9,047 nt of DNA from Lachnospiraceae bacterium (GCA_014804185.1 JAAVAG010000187.1:1-9047); one strand, 5' to 3'; positions 1 to 6,933 are shown, numbered from the stretch's first letter. Numbers and translations are program-made. The notes: generated by a model from the letters alone, not told the origin.

Positions 1-335
1 AAGAGAAACTAAAAAAGCGTACCGCACCTTCGGTATCTTATGAAGTGGCGGCGCAGATCCAGGAAAAGACCGGCCGGGAAGTCCGTGTCACAGTGCCGGG
101 GCATGTGCAGAGAGGCGGAAGTCCCTGCCCTTACGACCGCGTGTTTGCCAGCCGTCTTGGATCAGAGGCGGGCAAACTGATTTTGAAAGGGGAATTCGGT
201 TTCATGGTGGGATACAGGAACCGTGAAATCGTAAAAGTTCCGCTGGAGGAAGTGGCCGGAAAACTTAAGGCGCTTTCGCCGGATGCAACAATCGTGAAAG
301 AGGCAAAACTCCTGGGCATCTGCTTTGGCGATTAA
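1..335 (+). CDS. pfkA: 6-phosphofructokinase, C-terminal part (5' end outside window)
   Basis: Phosphofructokinase phosphorylates fructose 6-phosphate to fructose 1,6-bisphosphate, the committed step of glycolysis, in the cytosol. Only about the last 110 codons are present; the frame is open from base 3 through the left edge and ends at TAA 333-335. The diagnostic segment is TVPGHVQRGGSPCPYDRVFA, which matches the GHxQRGGxPxxxDR block of the PfkA family, where His and Arg contact the sugar phosphate. It is followed by the usual helix ending in GFMVGYRNREIVKVPLEEV. A GTG at 45 could be mistaken for a start, but the coding frame and the family match continue upstream of it. The residues that separate ATP-dependent from pyrophosphate-dependent enzymes lie outside the window, so the phosphoryl donor cannot be decided. 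dnaX follows after about 40 bases with no terminator, so read-through is possible. Confidence 0.93.
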   Translation, partial: EKLKKRTAPSVSYEVAAQIQEKTGREVRVTVPGHVQRGGSPCPYDRVFASRLGSEAGKLILKGEFGFMVGYRNREIVKVPLEEVAGKLKALSPDATIVKEAKLLGICFGD

Positions 336-346
336 GGAAAGGCAGC

Positions 347-362
347 GCGTGCGGGAGCATGC
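347..362 (+). other. Small hairpin in the pfkA-dnaX gap, holding a Shine-Dalgarno-like GGGAG
   Basis: GCGTGC (347-352) can pair with GCATGC (357-362), six pairs including one G-U, closing a GGGA tetraloop (353-356). The GGGAG at 353-357 that would serve an ATG at 366 lies in this loop and stem. A second GGGAG at 368-372, just 3' of the hairpin, serves the ATG at 378. The pairing is seen in the sequence; an effect on start choice is inference. Confidence 0.35.
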
Positions 363-377
363 AGAATGGGAGAATAT

Positions 378-1964
378 ATGTCTTATACAGCGCTTTACCG
401 CAAATTTCGACCTGCAAATCTCGCGGATGTCAAGGGACAGGATCATATTGTTACAACACTGAGAAATCAGATCAAAGCCGGGCGGATGGGGCATGCGTAT
501 CTTTTTACCGGAACCAGAGGAACCGGAAAGACTACGGTGGCCAAGATCCTGGCAAGAACGGTAAACTGCCAGAATCCTACGGACGACGGGCCCTGCGGGG
601 AGTGCTCTGCCTGCCGGGCGATCGCGTCAGGGGCCAGCATGAATGTGATCGAGATCGACGCGGCGTCCAACAACGGTGTGGACAACATCCGTGAGATCGT
701 GGACGAGATCGCCTATTCTCCGGCGGAGGGAAAATATAAGGTTTATATTATAGACGAAGTTCATATGCTTTCCATAGGCGCGTTCAACGCGCTGCTCAAA
801 ACCCTGGAGGAGCCGCCGGCCTATGTGATTTTCATTCTGGCCACTACGGAGGTTCACAAGATCCCCATAACGATTCTGTCGCGGTGCCAGCGCTATGATT
901 TCAGAAGAATAGACATGGATACCATAGCGGGGCGTTTGGGGGAAGTGCTGGAAAAAGAAGGCGTTCAGATCGAGGAGAAGGCGCTCAGGTATATTGCCAA
1001 GATGGCGGACGGTTCTCTCCGGGACGGACTGAGTCTTCTGGACCAGTGCATCGCGTTTCATCTGGGGCAGGAGCTGACCTATGATAAGGTGCTGGATGTG
1101 CTGGGAGCGGTGGATACGGAAGTTTTCGGCAGCCTGTTTCGCTGTGTTCTGGACAGGGATGTCCTGGGGTGCATCAACCTGCTGGAAGAGATTGTGATGC
1201 AGGGCAGAGAACTGACCCAGTTTGTGACGGATTATACATGGTATCTGCGCAATCTGATGCTGGCGAAGGCTTCGGGAGACATTGAGGAAGTGATAGATGT
1301 CTCCACTGAAAATCTGGAACGGCTGAAAGAAGAGGCCGGTATGGTGGAGATGGACGTTATCCTGCGGCATATCCGTATTTTTTCGGAACTCTCCGGGCAG
1401 ATACGCTATGCTGCCCAGAAACGCATCCTGATCGAGATGACGCTGATCAAACTGTGCAAGCCCGCCATGGAGACAGGCAGGGATTCGCTGCTGGACCGCA
1501 TCCGGGACATGGAACAGAAACTGGAAAGAGGCGTGGCGCTGCTGCCGGAGGGCTCCGGCACACAGTCAGGGCAGAATTATGCGCAGACAGGCGCGGGCGC
1601 CGGAGCGGAAAAAGCCAGACCGAAACTGCCGCAGGCGATTCCGGAGGACATAAAGCAGATTGTCGCCAAGTGGGAGGCCATAGCGGGCAGTGCGGATAAC
1701 CCCATGAAAATGTATATGAGGTCAGCCAGGCTGAGTCTGGGCGGGGACAACCGTCTGACGATAGTGCTGGAGGACGGACTGGCTTCGGATTATTTTCTGA
1801 AGAATGCGGAAAACAAACAGCAGCTGGAAATGCTGCTTTCCGATTTCAGCGGCAAAGAGATTGAAGTGGATATCCGGGCCGTGGGCAGTGAACGGGAATT
1901 TGAGGATTCCTATGTGGATCTGGCCGGGATTATCCATATGGAGATTGAGGAAGAAGATTTTTAG
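378..1964 (+). CDS. dnaX: DNA polymerase III subunit gamma/tau (clamp loader)
   Basis: DnaX is the ATPase of the clamp loader, which opens the beta sliding clamp and places it on primed DNA; its C-terminal part links the loader to the polymerase. From the ATG at 378 the protein is 528 residues and begins MSYTALYRKFRP, the canonical DnaX N-terminus. Visible in order: Walker A GTRGTGKT (about 45-52), a four-cysteine zinc module (C64, C73, C76, C79), Walker B IIDEVHM (124-130), sensor 1 ILATTEVHKIP (153-163), the SRC motif with the arginine finger (168-170), the lid and domain III, a Gly/Ala/Gln-rich hinge near 395-415, and a C-terminal tau-like domain. An in-frame ATG at 366 would add four residues; I prefer 378 because of homology and its GGGAG at 368-372. 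No A-run slippery heptamer of the E. coli type is visible, so a frameshifted short gamma form is not supported. It heads a cluster with ybaB and recR, as in Bacillus subtilis. Confidence 0.97.
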   Translation: MSYTALYRKFRPANLADVKGQDHIVTTLRNQIKAGRMGHAYLFTGTRGTGKTTVAKILARTVNCQNPTDDGPCGECSACRAIASGASMNVIEIDAASNNGVDNIREIVDEIAYSPAEGKYKVYIIDEVHMLSIGAFNALLKTLEEPPAYVIFILATTEVHKIPITILSRCQRYDFRRIDMDTIAGRLGEVLEKEGVQIEEKALRYIAKMADGSLRDGLSLLDQCIAFHLGQELTYDKVLDVLGAVDTEVFGSLFRCVLDRDVLGCINLLEEIVMQGRELTQFVTDYTWYLRNLMLAKASGDIEEVIDVSTENLERLKEEAGMVEMDVILRHIRIFSELSGQIRYAAQKRILIEMTLIKLCKPAMETGRDSLLDRIRDMEQKLERGVALLPEGSGTQSGQNYAQTGAGAGAEKARPKLPQAIPEDIKQIVAKWEAIAGSADNPMKMYMRSARLSLGGDNRLTIVLEDGLASDYFLKNAENKQQLEMLLSDFSGKEIEVDIRAVGSEREFEDSYVDLAGIIHMEIEEEDF

Positions 1965-1985
1965 CAGAAATGGAGGCCGATGGAT

Positions 1986-2330
1986 ATGGCAAAAAGAGGA
2001 GGATTTCCCGGCGGAATGCCGGGAAATATGAGCAATCTGATGAAACAGGCGCAGAAGATGCAGCGCCAGATGGAGGAGAGTCAGAAAGAACTGGAGACGA
2101 AAGAGTTTACGGCGGCTTCCGGAGGCGGGGCGGTGGAGGTCACTGTGTCCGGCAAAAAGGAAGTGCTGAGAGTGAAACTGTCGGAGGAGGTTGTAGATCC
2201 GGAGGATATTGATATGCTGCAGGATCTGATTGTCGCCGCAACGAACGAGGCGCTGCGCCAAGCGGAGGAGGCAAATGCCGCTATTATGAGCAAGATGACC
2301 GGCGGCCTCGGAGGAGGCTTTCCTTTCTGA
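1986..2330 (+). CDS. ybaB: YbaB/EbfC family nucleoid-associated protein
   Basis: YbaB/EbfC proteins are small dimeric DNA-binding proteins that coat the nucleoid; their link to recombination rests mainly on their constant neighbours dnaX and recR. The protein is about 114 residues, the usual size. After a Gly/Pro/Met-rich start (MAKRGGFPGGMPGNM) it has the long helix NLMKQAQKMQRQMEESQKEL, then the sheet region with KEFTAASGGGAVEVTVSGK and LRVKLSEEVVDPED, then LQDLIVAATNEALRQAEE and a Gly-rich tail GGLGGGFPF; this is the full family pattern. Two ATGs are in frame, at 1980 and 1986. GGAGG at 1972-1976 lies only 3 bases from the first and 9 from the second, so I take 1986. The gene follows dnaX by about 20 bases, and its stop codon overlaps the recR start. 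Confidence 0.95.
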   Translation: MAKRGGFPGGMPGNMSNLMKQAQKMQRQMEESQKELETKEFTAASGGGAVEVTVSGKKEVLRVKLSEEVVDPEDIDMLQDLIVAATNEALRQAEEANAAIMSKMTGGLGGGFPF

Positions 2331-2926
2331 TGGAACTGTACAGCGGGCATATTAACAAATTAATAGAGGAATTGGCGGCGCTTCCGGGTATCGGCAGCAA
2401 ATCTGCCCAGCGGCTGGCGTTTCATCTGATTAATATGCCTGAAGGAAAGGTGAAACGGCTGGCGCAGTCGATTCTGGATGCCAAGGAAAACGTCAGATAC
2501 TGCAGCCGGTGCTATACACTTACGGACAAAGAGATCTGTCCGATTTGCGCCAACCATAACAGAAACCACAGAGTGATTATGGTGGTGGAAAACGTCAGGG
2601 ATCTGGCGGCCTATGAAAAGACCGGGAAGTACGACGGTGTGTACCATGTGCTTCACGGTGCGATATCGCCCATGCTGGGAATCGGTCCCAGCGATATCAA
2701 GCTGAAAGAATTGCTGCAGCGCTTGCAGGAGGAAGTGGACGAGGTCATTATCGCCACAAATTCCAGCCTGGAGGGAGAGACGACAGCCATGTACATCAGC
2801 AAGCTGATCAAGCCTATGGGAATCAGAGTCACCAGAATCGCCAGCGGAGTGCCGGTGGGCGGAGATCTGGAATATATTGACGAGGTTACTCTGCTCAGAG
2901 CGCTGGAAGGGCGAGTGGAACTGTAG
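2330..2926 (+). CDS. recR: Recombination mediator protein RecR
   Basis: RecR acts with RecO (and RecF) to load RecA onto single-stranded DNA at gaps, for recombinational repair. The product is 198 residues, the standard length. In order: an N-terminal helix-hairpin-helix with LPGIGSKSAQRLAFHL (18-33), a four-cysteine zinc finger (C58, C61, C70, C73), a Toprim domain starting RVIMVVENVRDLAAYEKTG (81-99) with the acidic E87, and the C-terminal segment with GVPVGGDLEYIDEVTLLRAL, which is highly conserved in RecR. The A of its ATG is the last base of the ybaB TGA stop (TGATG), and the nearest Shine-Dalgarno, GAGGAGG at 2311-2317, sits 12 bases upstream inside ybaB. Translation is therefore probably coupled to ybaB. 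Confidence 0.97.
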   Translation: MELYSGHINKLIEELAALPGIGSKSAQRLAFHLINMPEGKVKRLAQSILDAKENVRYCSRCYTLTDKEICPICANHNRNHRVIMVVENVRDLAAYEKTGKYDGVYHVLHGAISPMLGIGPSDIKLKELLQRLQEEVDEVIIATNSSLEGETTAMYISKLIKPMGIRVTRIASGVPVGGDLEYIDEVTLLRALEGRVEL

Positions 2927-2980
2927 AGAAATGTGTCGGCCGCAGGCGAAACAACATCCTGCCAGGCGAGGAGGAAGCAT

Positions 2981-4030
2981 ATGGGAATGGAGATAAAAGA
3001 GTTCGGCATGACGCCGGACGGCAGGAAAATTACCTTATATACAATTTCCAATCAAAACGGTATGAGCGCCAGCGTGATGGATTATGGCGCCATATTGACG
3101 AGTCTGATCGTGCCGGACAAAAACGGCGATCCGGCGGATGTGGTGCTGGGATATGACAGTCCCGAGGGTTATTTTACGAACCCAGGTTTTTTTGGCGCGA
3201 CCATAGGGCCAAACGCCAACCGCATCGGCAAAGCGTCGTTTGTATTGGACGGAAATGTGTACGAACTGGACAAAAATGACGGAGAGAACAATCTGCACAG
3301 CCACAGGCAGCTGGGGTATCATAAGCGGATCTGGGATGTCAGGACGGAGGGTAACAGCGTTACCTTTTCCCTGAAAGATGTGGACGGCAGCCTGGGATTT
3401 CCCGGAAACAGAGAGTTTTGCGTGACATATACCCTGGACGATGAAAACCGGCTCACGCTCCATTACCACGGAACCAGTGATCGGCATACCATCATTAATT
3501 TTACCAATCATACCTATTTCAATCTGTGCGGACAGGGATCCGGCAGTATTGAAGACCACGTGCTGTGCCTGAAAGCCTCCCGCTACACTCCGGCGGATGC
3601 GGGATCCATCCCTACGGGCGAGATCGCGCCTGTGGCGGGAACGCCCATGGATTTTACATCTCCGCACCGGATCGGAGATCGGATCGACCAGGCATTTGAA
3701 CAGTTAAAGTTCGGGAGCGGATACGATCACAACTGGGTGATCGACGGCTGGAACGGGGAGGTAAGACAGTTTGCCGAACTGACCGCGCCCGGAACAGACC
3801 GGGTACTCAGAGCCTACACCGACCTTCCGGGAGTGCAGTTTTACGCGGGCAATTTTATCGACCCGCAGCAGGGAAAAGAGGGAGCGGTTTACGGCAGGCG
3901 CGGCGGCATGTGCCTTGAGACACAGTTTTTCCCGGACAGCGCCAATAAGCCGGAATTTCCCAGCGCGGTGTTCGGACCTGAGCGGGAGTATGATTCCACT
4001 ACCATTTATGAGTTTTCCTGCAGACCCTAG
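2981..4030 (+). CDS. galM: Aldose 1-epimerase (mutarotase)
   Basis: The enzyme interconverts the alpha and beta anomers of aldohexoses such as galactose and glucose, in the cytosol. From ATG 2981, with GAGGAGGA at 2968-2975, the protein is 349 residues, typical for GalM. The frame is open further upstream to an ATG at 2933, but that extension (SAAGETTSCQARRKH) is unlike the family and has no matching ribosome binding site. Seen in order: the substrate-binding GPNANRIGKASF (76-87), NNLHSHRQLGYHKRIWDV with H106, NFTNHTYFNL with the catalytic acid H177, YDHNWVID with D249, and CLETQFFPDSANKPEFPS with the catalytic base E313. The usual NHLHGG and ETQHFPDSP blocks are slightly altered here (LHSH and TQFFPDSA). 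It follows recR by 54 bases without a visible terminator and may be transcribed with it. No other galactose gene is in the window. Confidence 0.95.
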   Translation: MGMEIKEFGMTPDGRKITLYTISNQNGMSASVMDYGAILTSLIVPDKNGDPADVVLGYDSPEGYFTNPGFFGATIGPNANRIGKASFVLDGNVYELDKNDGENNLHSHRQLGYHKRIWDVRTEGNSVTFSLKDVDGSLGFPGNREFCVTYTLDDENRLTLHYHGTSDRHTIINFTNHTYFNLCGQGSGSIEDHVLCLKASRYTPADAGSIPTGEIAPVAGTPMDFTSPHRIGDRIDQAFEQLKFGSGYDHNWVIDGWNGEVRQFAELTAPGTDRVLRAYTDLPGVQFYAGNFIDPQQGKEGAVYGRRGGMCLETQFFPDSANKPEFPSAVFGPEREYDSTTIYEFSCRP

Positions 4031-4047
4031 TCAGGGTGTCCTTTTTT
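4024..4047 (+). terminator. Probable intrinsic terminator after galM
   Basis: ACCCT (4024-4028) and AGGGT (4033-4037) form a 5-bp stem with a 4-base loop. Three bases and a C follow, then six T (4042-4047). The last two bases of the galM stop codon fall in the loop. The stem is short and the T-run is offset by four bases, so termination may be partial. No other candidate separates the recR/galM unit from the envelope genes. Confidence 0.42.
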
Positions 4048-4187
4048 GTCATACGAAATAAAGAAAGATGGGACAGGTTTTTCCAAAAAGTGCAGACGCC
4101 CGGGAGTATACTGAGGCAAAATGGCGGCGAAATGCGGATACACGACAGCTTTTCGCGATGATGCCGAAGAGGAATGGGGGCAGGCAC

Positions 4188-5684
4188 ATGGAATTACCAA
4201 AAAATATCATACAGATAGGAAAACCGGATAAACTGCATAAGATTTTTGTGGAAGACTATGTTGTTTCGTACATAAAGCAGACAAACCGAAAACTGCAGGG
4301 CAGCCAGGCGGGGCTTGCTTTTTACGGCAGAAAGTCGGTGGAGGATAATATCCGTTACTATTTCCTGTACGGCGCATCGGAGATTGAGGGTCTGGAGCGC
4401 AGGGGGCAGTATCTGTCCGAACTGGAGCGGGAGAGCATAGAGGCGGTGCAGAAAGAGTATTTTGCGGAATATGAGTTTCTGGCCTGGTGCACGCTTGCCG
4501 GGGAAATGCCGGACGGGTTCTATCTGATGGAGCAGGGAAAGGGACTGCGGATCGACGGCTATGCCTGTTTCTTTGAAAAAAATGACTGCATGCTGAATTT
4601 TATGGTGGCAGAGGGAAACAGGGAGCGGGAGAGAGAAAAGCAGCAGCGGGACGCACAGGCATCGGCTGACGCATCCCCTGCGGCAGAGGAAGAACGGTTC
4701 CGACAACGGCCCGGCAGCCAGACGAAAGAATGGGGACGGCTGACGGGAAAGGGAAATATTGATCACCGTCTGGAGGAACGCAGCAGAAAGCTGGAAGAGA
4801 TGCGGGGAACGCAGGTTCCCTATCGGAAGAGCCGTGTGCGTACAGGGCAGCGCATGGAGGGAAAAAACTCCATGGGTAAAAAAACGCCCGGGATGCAAAA
4901 GCGCGCGGAGAACTGGAAACCCATACTGGTGGGGGCGGCAGTACTTTTGTGCGTTCTGGGGATCGCCACGCTGGGGGATGAGGAACGGAGAAGAGAACTT
5001 CAGGTGATTGCCAGACAGGTGATGGAGAGTCTGGGAGAGCAGAAACTGCCCGATCAGCTGGAGGAGATTCCCGGGGATGATACAGGGAATACGGGGAATG
5101 CCGGGCAGACGGCAGGAAACGATGAGGCATCCGGGAAACTGCCGGAGATTTCAGATAAAAATCCGGCGGACGGCGATTTGGACGGGCAGAGTCAGAGCGG
5201 AGAAAATCAAAGTACGGAAGGGCAGGATCCGGGCAGCCAAGGCATGGACGGACAGGAACAGGATGATTACGGCACCGACAACGTGAGCGGCGAAAGTCAA
5301 AGTCCGGAAAGCCAGGGCGCGGAAAACCAGAGTTCCGGGGAGCAGAATCCGGAGAATCAGAGCGCCGTGAGTCAGGCGCAGGAGGGCCAAAGCGGGCAGG
5401 ATGCGGGCGGACAGGATGCAGGCGGCCAGGGCGGACAGGACGATAACGGTCAGGAATCCCAGAGCGGCCAGCAGCCTGAAGAGAGCGGCGATAAGGGTGA
5501 GTCTCAGCAGGCAGGAGGGCAGGCCGCTACAGTCGCTTATGTGATTCAAAAAGGGGACACGCTTCTGAATATCTGCAGAAAACGATATGGGACGGAATCC
5601 AGACTGCATGAGATCTGTGAACTGAACGGAATCACTAATGCGGACGATATTAAAATAGGTCAGGTTATTTTACTTCCAGAGTAG
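4188..5684 (+). CDS. Membrane-anchored LysM protein with N-terminal DUF6128-like domain
   Basis: From ATG 4188 the protein is 498 residues; its function is unknown to me. Residues 1-140 (MELPKNIIQIGKPDKLHKIF onward) form a compact domain of the kind I recall as DUF6128 in Lachnospiraceae LysM proteins. Residues 141-242 are a charged, mostly Arg/Lys/Glu linker. Residues 246-262 (ILVGAAVLLCVLGIATL) form one membrane span. There is no N-terminal signal peptide, and the basic flank (KKTPGMQKRAENWK) before the span predicts N-inside, C-outside. Residues about 330-445 are low-complexity, rich in Gln, Ser, Gly, Glu and Asp, and residues 449-498 are a LysM domain (YVIQKGDTLLNICRKRYG, ending IKIGQVILLPE) expected to bind peptidoglycan glycan. 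Earlier in-frame ATGs (4068, 4158, 4161) give extensions unlike the rest of the domain; 4188 has only a modest G-rich site (4176-4184), so the start is less certain than the frame. It precedes the DUF5711-like gene by 26 bases. Confidence 0.85.
   Translation: MELPKNIIQIGKPDKLHKIFVEDYVVSYIKQTNRKLQGSQAGLAFYGRKSVEDNIRYYFLYGASEIEGLERRGQYLSELERESIEAVQKEYFAEYEFLAWCTLAGEMPDGFYLMEQGKGLRIDGYACFFEKNDCMLNFMVAEGNREREREKQQRDAQASADASPAAEEERFRQRPGSQTKEWGRLTGKGNIDHRLEERSRKLEEMRGTQVPYRKSRVRTGQRMEGKNSMGKKTPGMQKRAENWKPILVGAAVLLCVLGIATLGDEERRRELQVIARQVMESLGEQKLPDQLEEIPGDDTGNTGNAGQTAGNDEASGKLPEISDKNPADGDLDGQSQSGENQSTEGQDPGSQGMDGQEQDDYGTDNVSGESQSPESQGAENQSSGEQNPENQSAVSQAQEGQSGQDAGGQDAGGQGGQDDNGQESQSGQQPEESGDKGESQQAGGQAATVAYVIQKGDTLLNICRKRYGTESRLHEICELNGITNADDIKIGQVILLPE
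5394..5442 (+). repeat. Short 15-bp tandem repeat inside the LysM-protein linker
   Basis: GGGCAGGATGCGGGC (5394-5408) and GGACAGGATGCAGGC (5409-5423) are adjacent 15-base units that differ at two positions. They are followed by a shortened unit and a partial one ending at 5442. They encode GQDAG GQDAG GQGGQD. The wider linker, about 5175-5520, is a degenerate protein-level repeat of elements such as ENQS, ESQS and EGQS. This suggests growth by slippage or unequal crossing-over. Confidence 0.7.
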
Positions 5685-5710
5685 GTGTGACAGCGGCATA
5701 GAGGAACAAA

Positions 5711-6904
5711 ATGGCGGATATCAGAAATTATCTGAAAGAAAAAGAGAAGAGAGAAAAAGGGGAAGTCTCGTATGTGGAAAAAATTCATAAATACAGACTT
5801 TCCCATCTTTATCGTATTCTGCTGTGCGTGGCCGTGGTGTGCGTGATAGCCATTATGATATACATTCAGTATCAGAATCACGTATATGAAACATATGAAG
5901 TGCTGTCCTCGCAGACAAAGGAGACGGCAGCGGGAATCACGGAACTCAGATTCGGCAGATCAGTCCTGATTTACAGTAAGGACGGAGCATATTGTGTAGA
6001 TTCCCAGGGAGAGGCAAAATGGAATCAGACCTACGAAATGCAAAGCCCGATGGCCGCAATCTGCGGAAATGTGATGGCGATAGCCGACTATAACGGCAGA
6101 AAAATATACATTTATGACACAGACAAAAAACTGGGAGAGATAGACACCACCATGCCCATCCGTTCAATCTGTGTTTCGTCCAAGGGCGTGGTTGCGGCGG
6201 TGCTGGATGATTCGGGCGTGACGTGGATCAGACTGTTTGACACGGAAGGCACGGTGCTGGTGGGATTTAAGACTTCCATGAAAGACTTCGGCTATCCTTT
6301 CTGGGTCAGCCTTTCTCCCGACAGCAATCTGTGTGCGGTGTCCTATATATATGAAGACGTGGGAGAGATCAAAACCAGCATAGGATTCTATAATTTTGGT
6401 GAGGTGGGCAAAAATCAGCCCAATAACTTTGTCGCCGGATATGACCATGCGGGCAGTATTGTTCCATATGTACAGTTTATGAACAATCATACCGCATTTG
6501 CCGTGGGGGATGACAGACTGGTATTTTATCAGGGCAATCAAAAACCGGAACATGTGGCCACGAAATTATTTTCGGACGAACTGCAGGGAGTATACTACAG
6601 CGAAAAATATGTGGGACTGGTTTTCTTCAGCGGCGCGGGAAGTGGAAAAAGACTGGATATTTATGATGCGTCCGGGGAAAGAGTGCTCAGCCGGGAATTT
6701 GAGATGGACCACACGGATATTCTGTTTGACAATGAAACTTTCCTGATCTACAATGACACAGAATTATATGTAGGCACTATAGACGGAAAAGAAAAATACA
6801 ACGGAACTTTTACCGAGCCGATCGATCTTCTGGTTCCCACCGGAACAGCTTATCGCTATGTTGCGGTGACAAAAGACTCCATAGATGTGATAAGGCTGAG
6901 ATAA
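5711..6904 (+). CDS. DUF5711-like single-span protein with exported propeller-like domain
   Basis: The product is 397 residues. A basic, charged N-terminus (1-35, rich in K, E and R) precedes one membrane span at about 36-52 (ILLCVAVVCVIAIMIYI). The remaining roughly 340 residues are therefore expected outside the membrane. This part is all-beta in character, with recurring blade-like stretches such as GRKIYIYDTDKKLGEIDT, SICVSSKGVVAAVLDDSG and WVSLSPDSNLCAVSYIYED, resembling a WD40/PQQ-type propeller. I recall this arrangement as DUF5711, common in Lachnospiraceae and of unknown function. The start at 5711 has AGAGGA at 5700-5705 with 5-base spacing. The gene lies 26 bases after the LysM gene and about 60 bases before the CvpA-type gene, so one transcript is likely. 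No catalytic motif is visible, so a scaffold or sensor role is more likely than an enzyme; that is inference. Confidence 0.85.
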   Translation: MADIRNYLKEKEKREKGEVSYVEKIHKYRLSHLYRILLCVAVVCVIAIMIYIQYQNHVYETYEVLSSQTKETAAGITELRFGRSVLIYSKDGAYCVDSQGEAKWNQTYEMQSPMAAICGNVMAIADYNGRKIYIYDTDKKLGEIDTTMPIRSICVSSKGVVAAVLDDSGVTWIRLFDTEGTVLVGFKTSMKDFGYPFWVSLSPDSNLCAVSYIYEDVGEIKTSIGFYNFGEVGKNQPNNFVAGYDHAGSIVPYVQFMNNHTAFAVGDDRLVFYQGNQKPEHVATKLFSDELQGVYYSEKYVGLVFFSGAGSGKRLDIYDASGERVLSREFEMDHTDILFDNETFLIYNDTELYVGTIDGKEKYNGTFTEPIDLLVPTGTAYRYVAVTKDSIDVIRLR

Positions 6905-6921
6905 AACTGGGAAAAAGGAAT

Positions 6922-6933
6922 CGGTTCGAACCG
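6922..6933. repeat. Perfect 12-bp palindrome in the DUF5711-cvpA gap
   Basis: CGGTTCGAACCG is an exact inverted repeat lying 17 bases after the stop of the DUF5711-like gene and 30 bases before the CvpA-type start. It is not followed by a T-run, so it is not an intrinsic terminator. It could be a protein-binding site or a small RNA hairpin with a TCGA loop. Chance is also possible at this length. Confidence 0.5.

Noticed and set aside
627..1370. Long open frame on the minus strand (247 codons) opposite dnaX
   Set aside because: It lies wholly within the unmistakable dnaX reading frame, its translation is rich in His, Gln and Arg with no recognisable motif, and it has no good ribosome binding site. 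It is a composition shadow.
378..1964. Programmed frameshift in dnaX producing a short gamma subunit
   Set aside because: I looked for an A AAA AAG-type heptamer in the zero frame. The A-runs near 951 and 1608 are not in slippery register, and no strong downstream stem is apparent.
1722..2261. Minus-strand open frame spanning the dnaX-ybaB junction
   Set aside because: It overlaps two confident genes and its translation is a His/Leu/Phe-rich mirror sequence without any family character.
4079..4112. Promoter for the LysM gene (TATACT at 4107-4112)
   Set aside because: The -10 is good, but no acceptable -35 lies at 16-19 bases; the nearest T-rich hexamers are 20-22 bases away. A promoter is expected in this gap, but I cannot place it.
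4068..4187. N-terminal extension of the LysM protein from ATG 4068
   Set aside because: The extra 40 residues are unlike the following domain, and the family-like start MELPKN lies at 4188. The extension is more plausibly untranslated leader.
5151..5609. Minus-strand open frame, hydrophobic (Leu/Ala/Arg-rich), opposite the LysM linker
   Set aside because: The apparent membrane protein is the complement of CAG/GAG/GGC-rich repeat codons. The + strand frame has a LysM domain and a membrane span in order, so the minus frame is a shadow.
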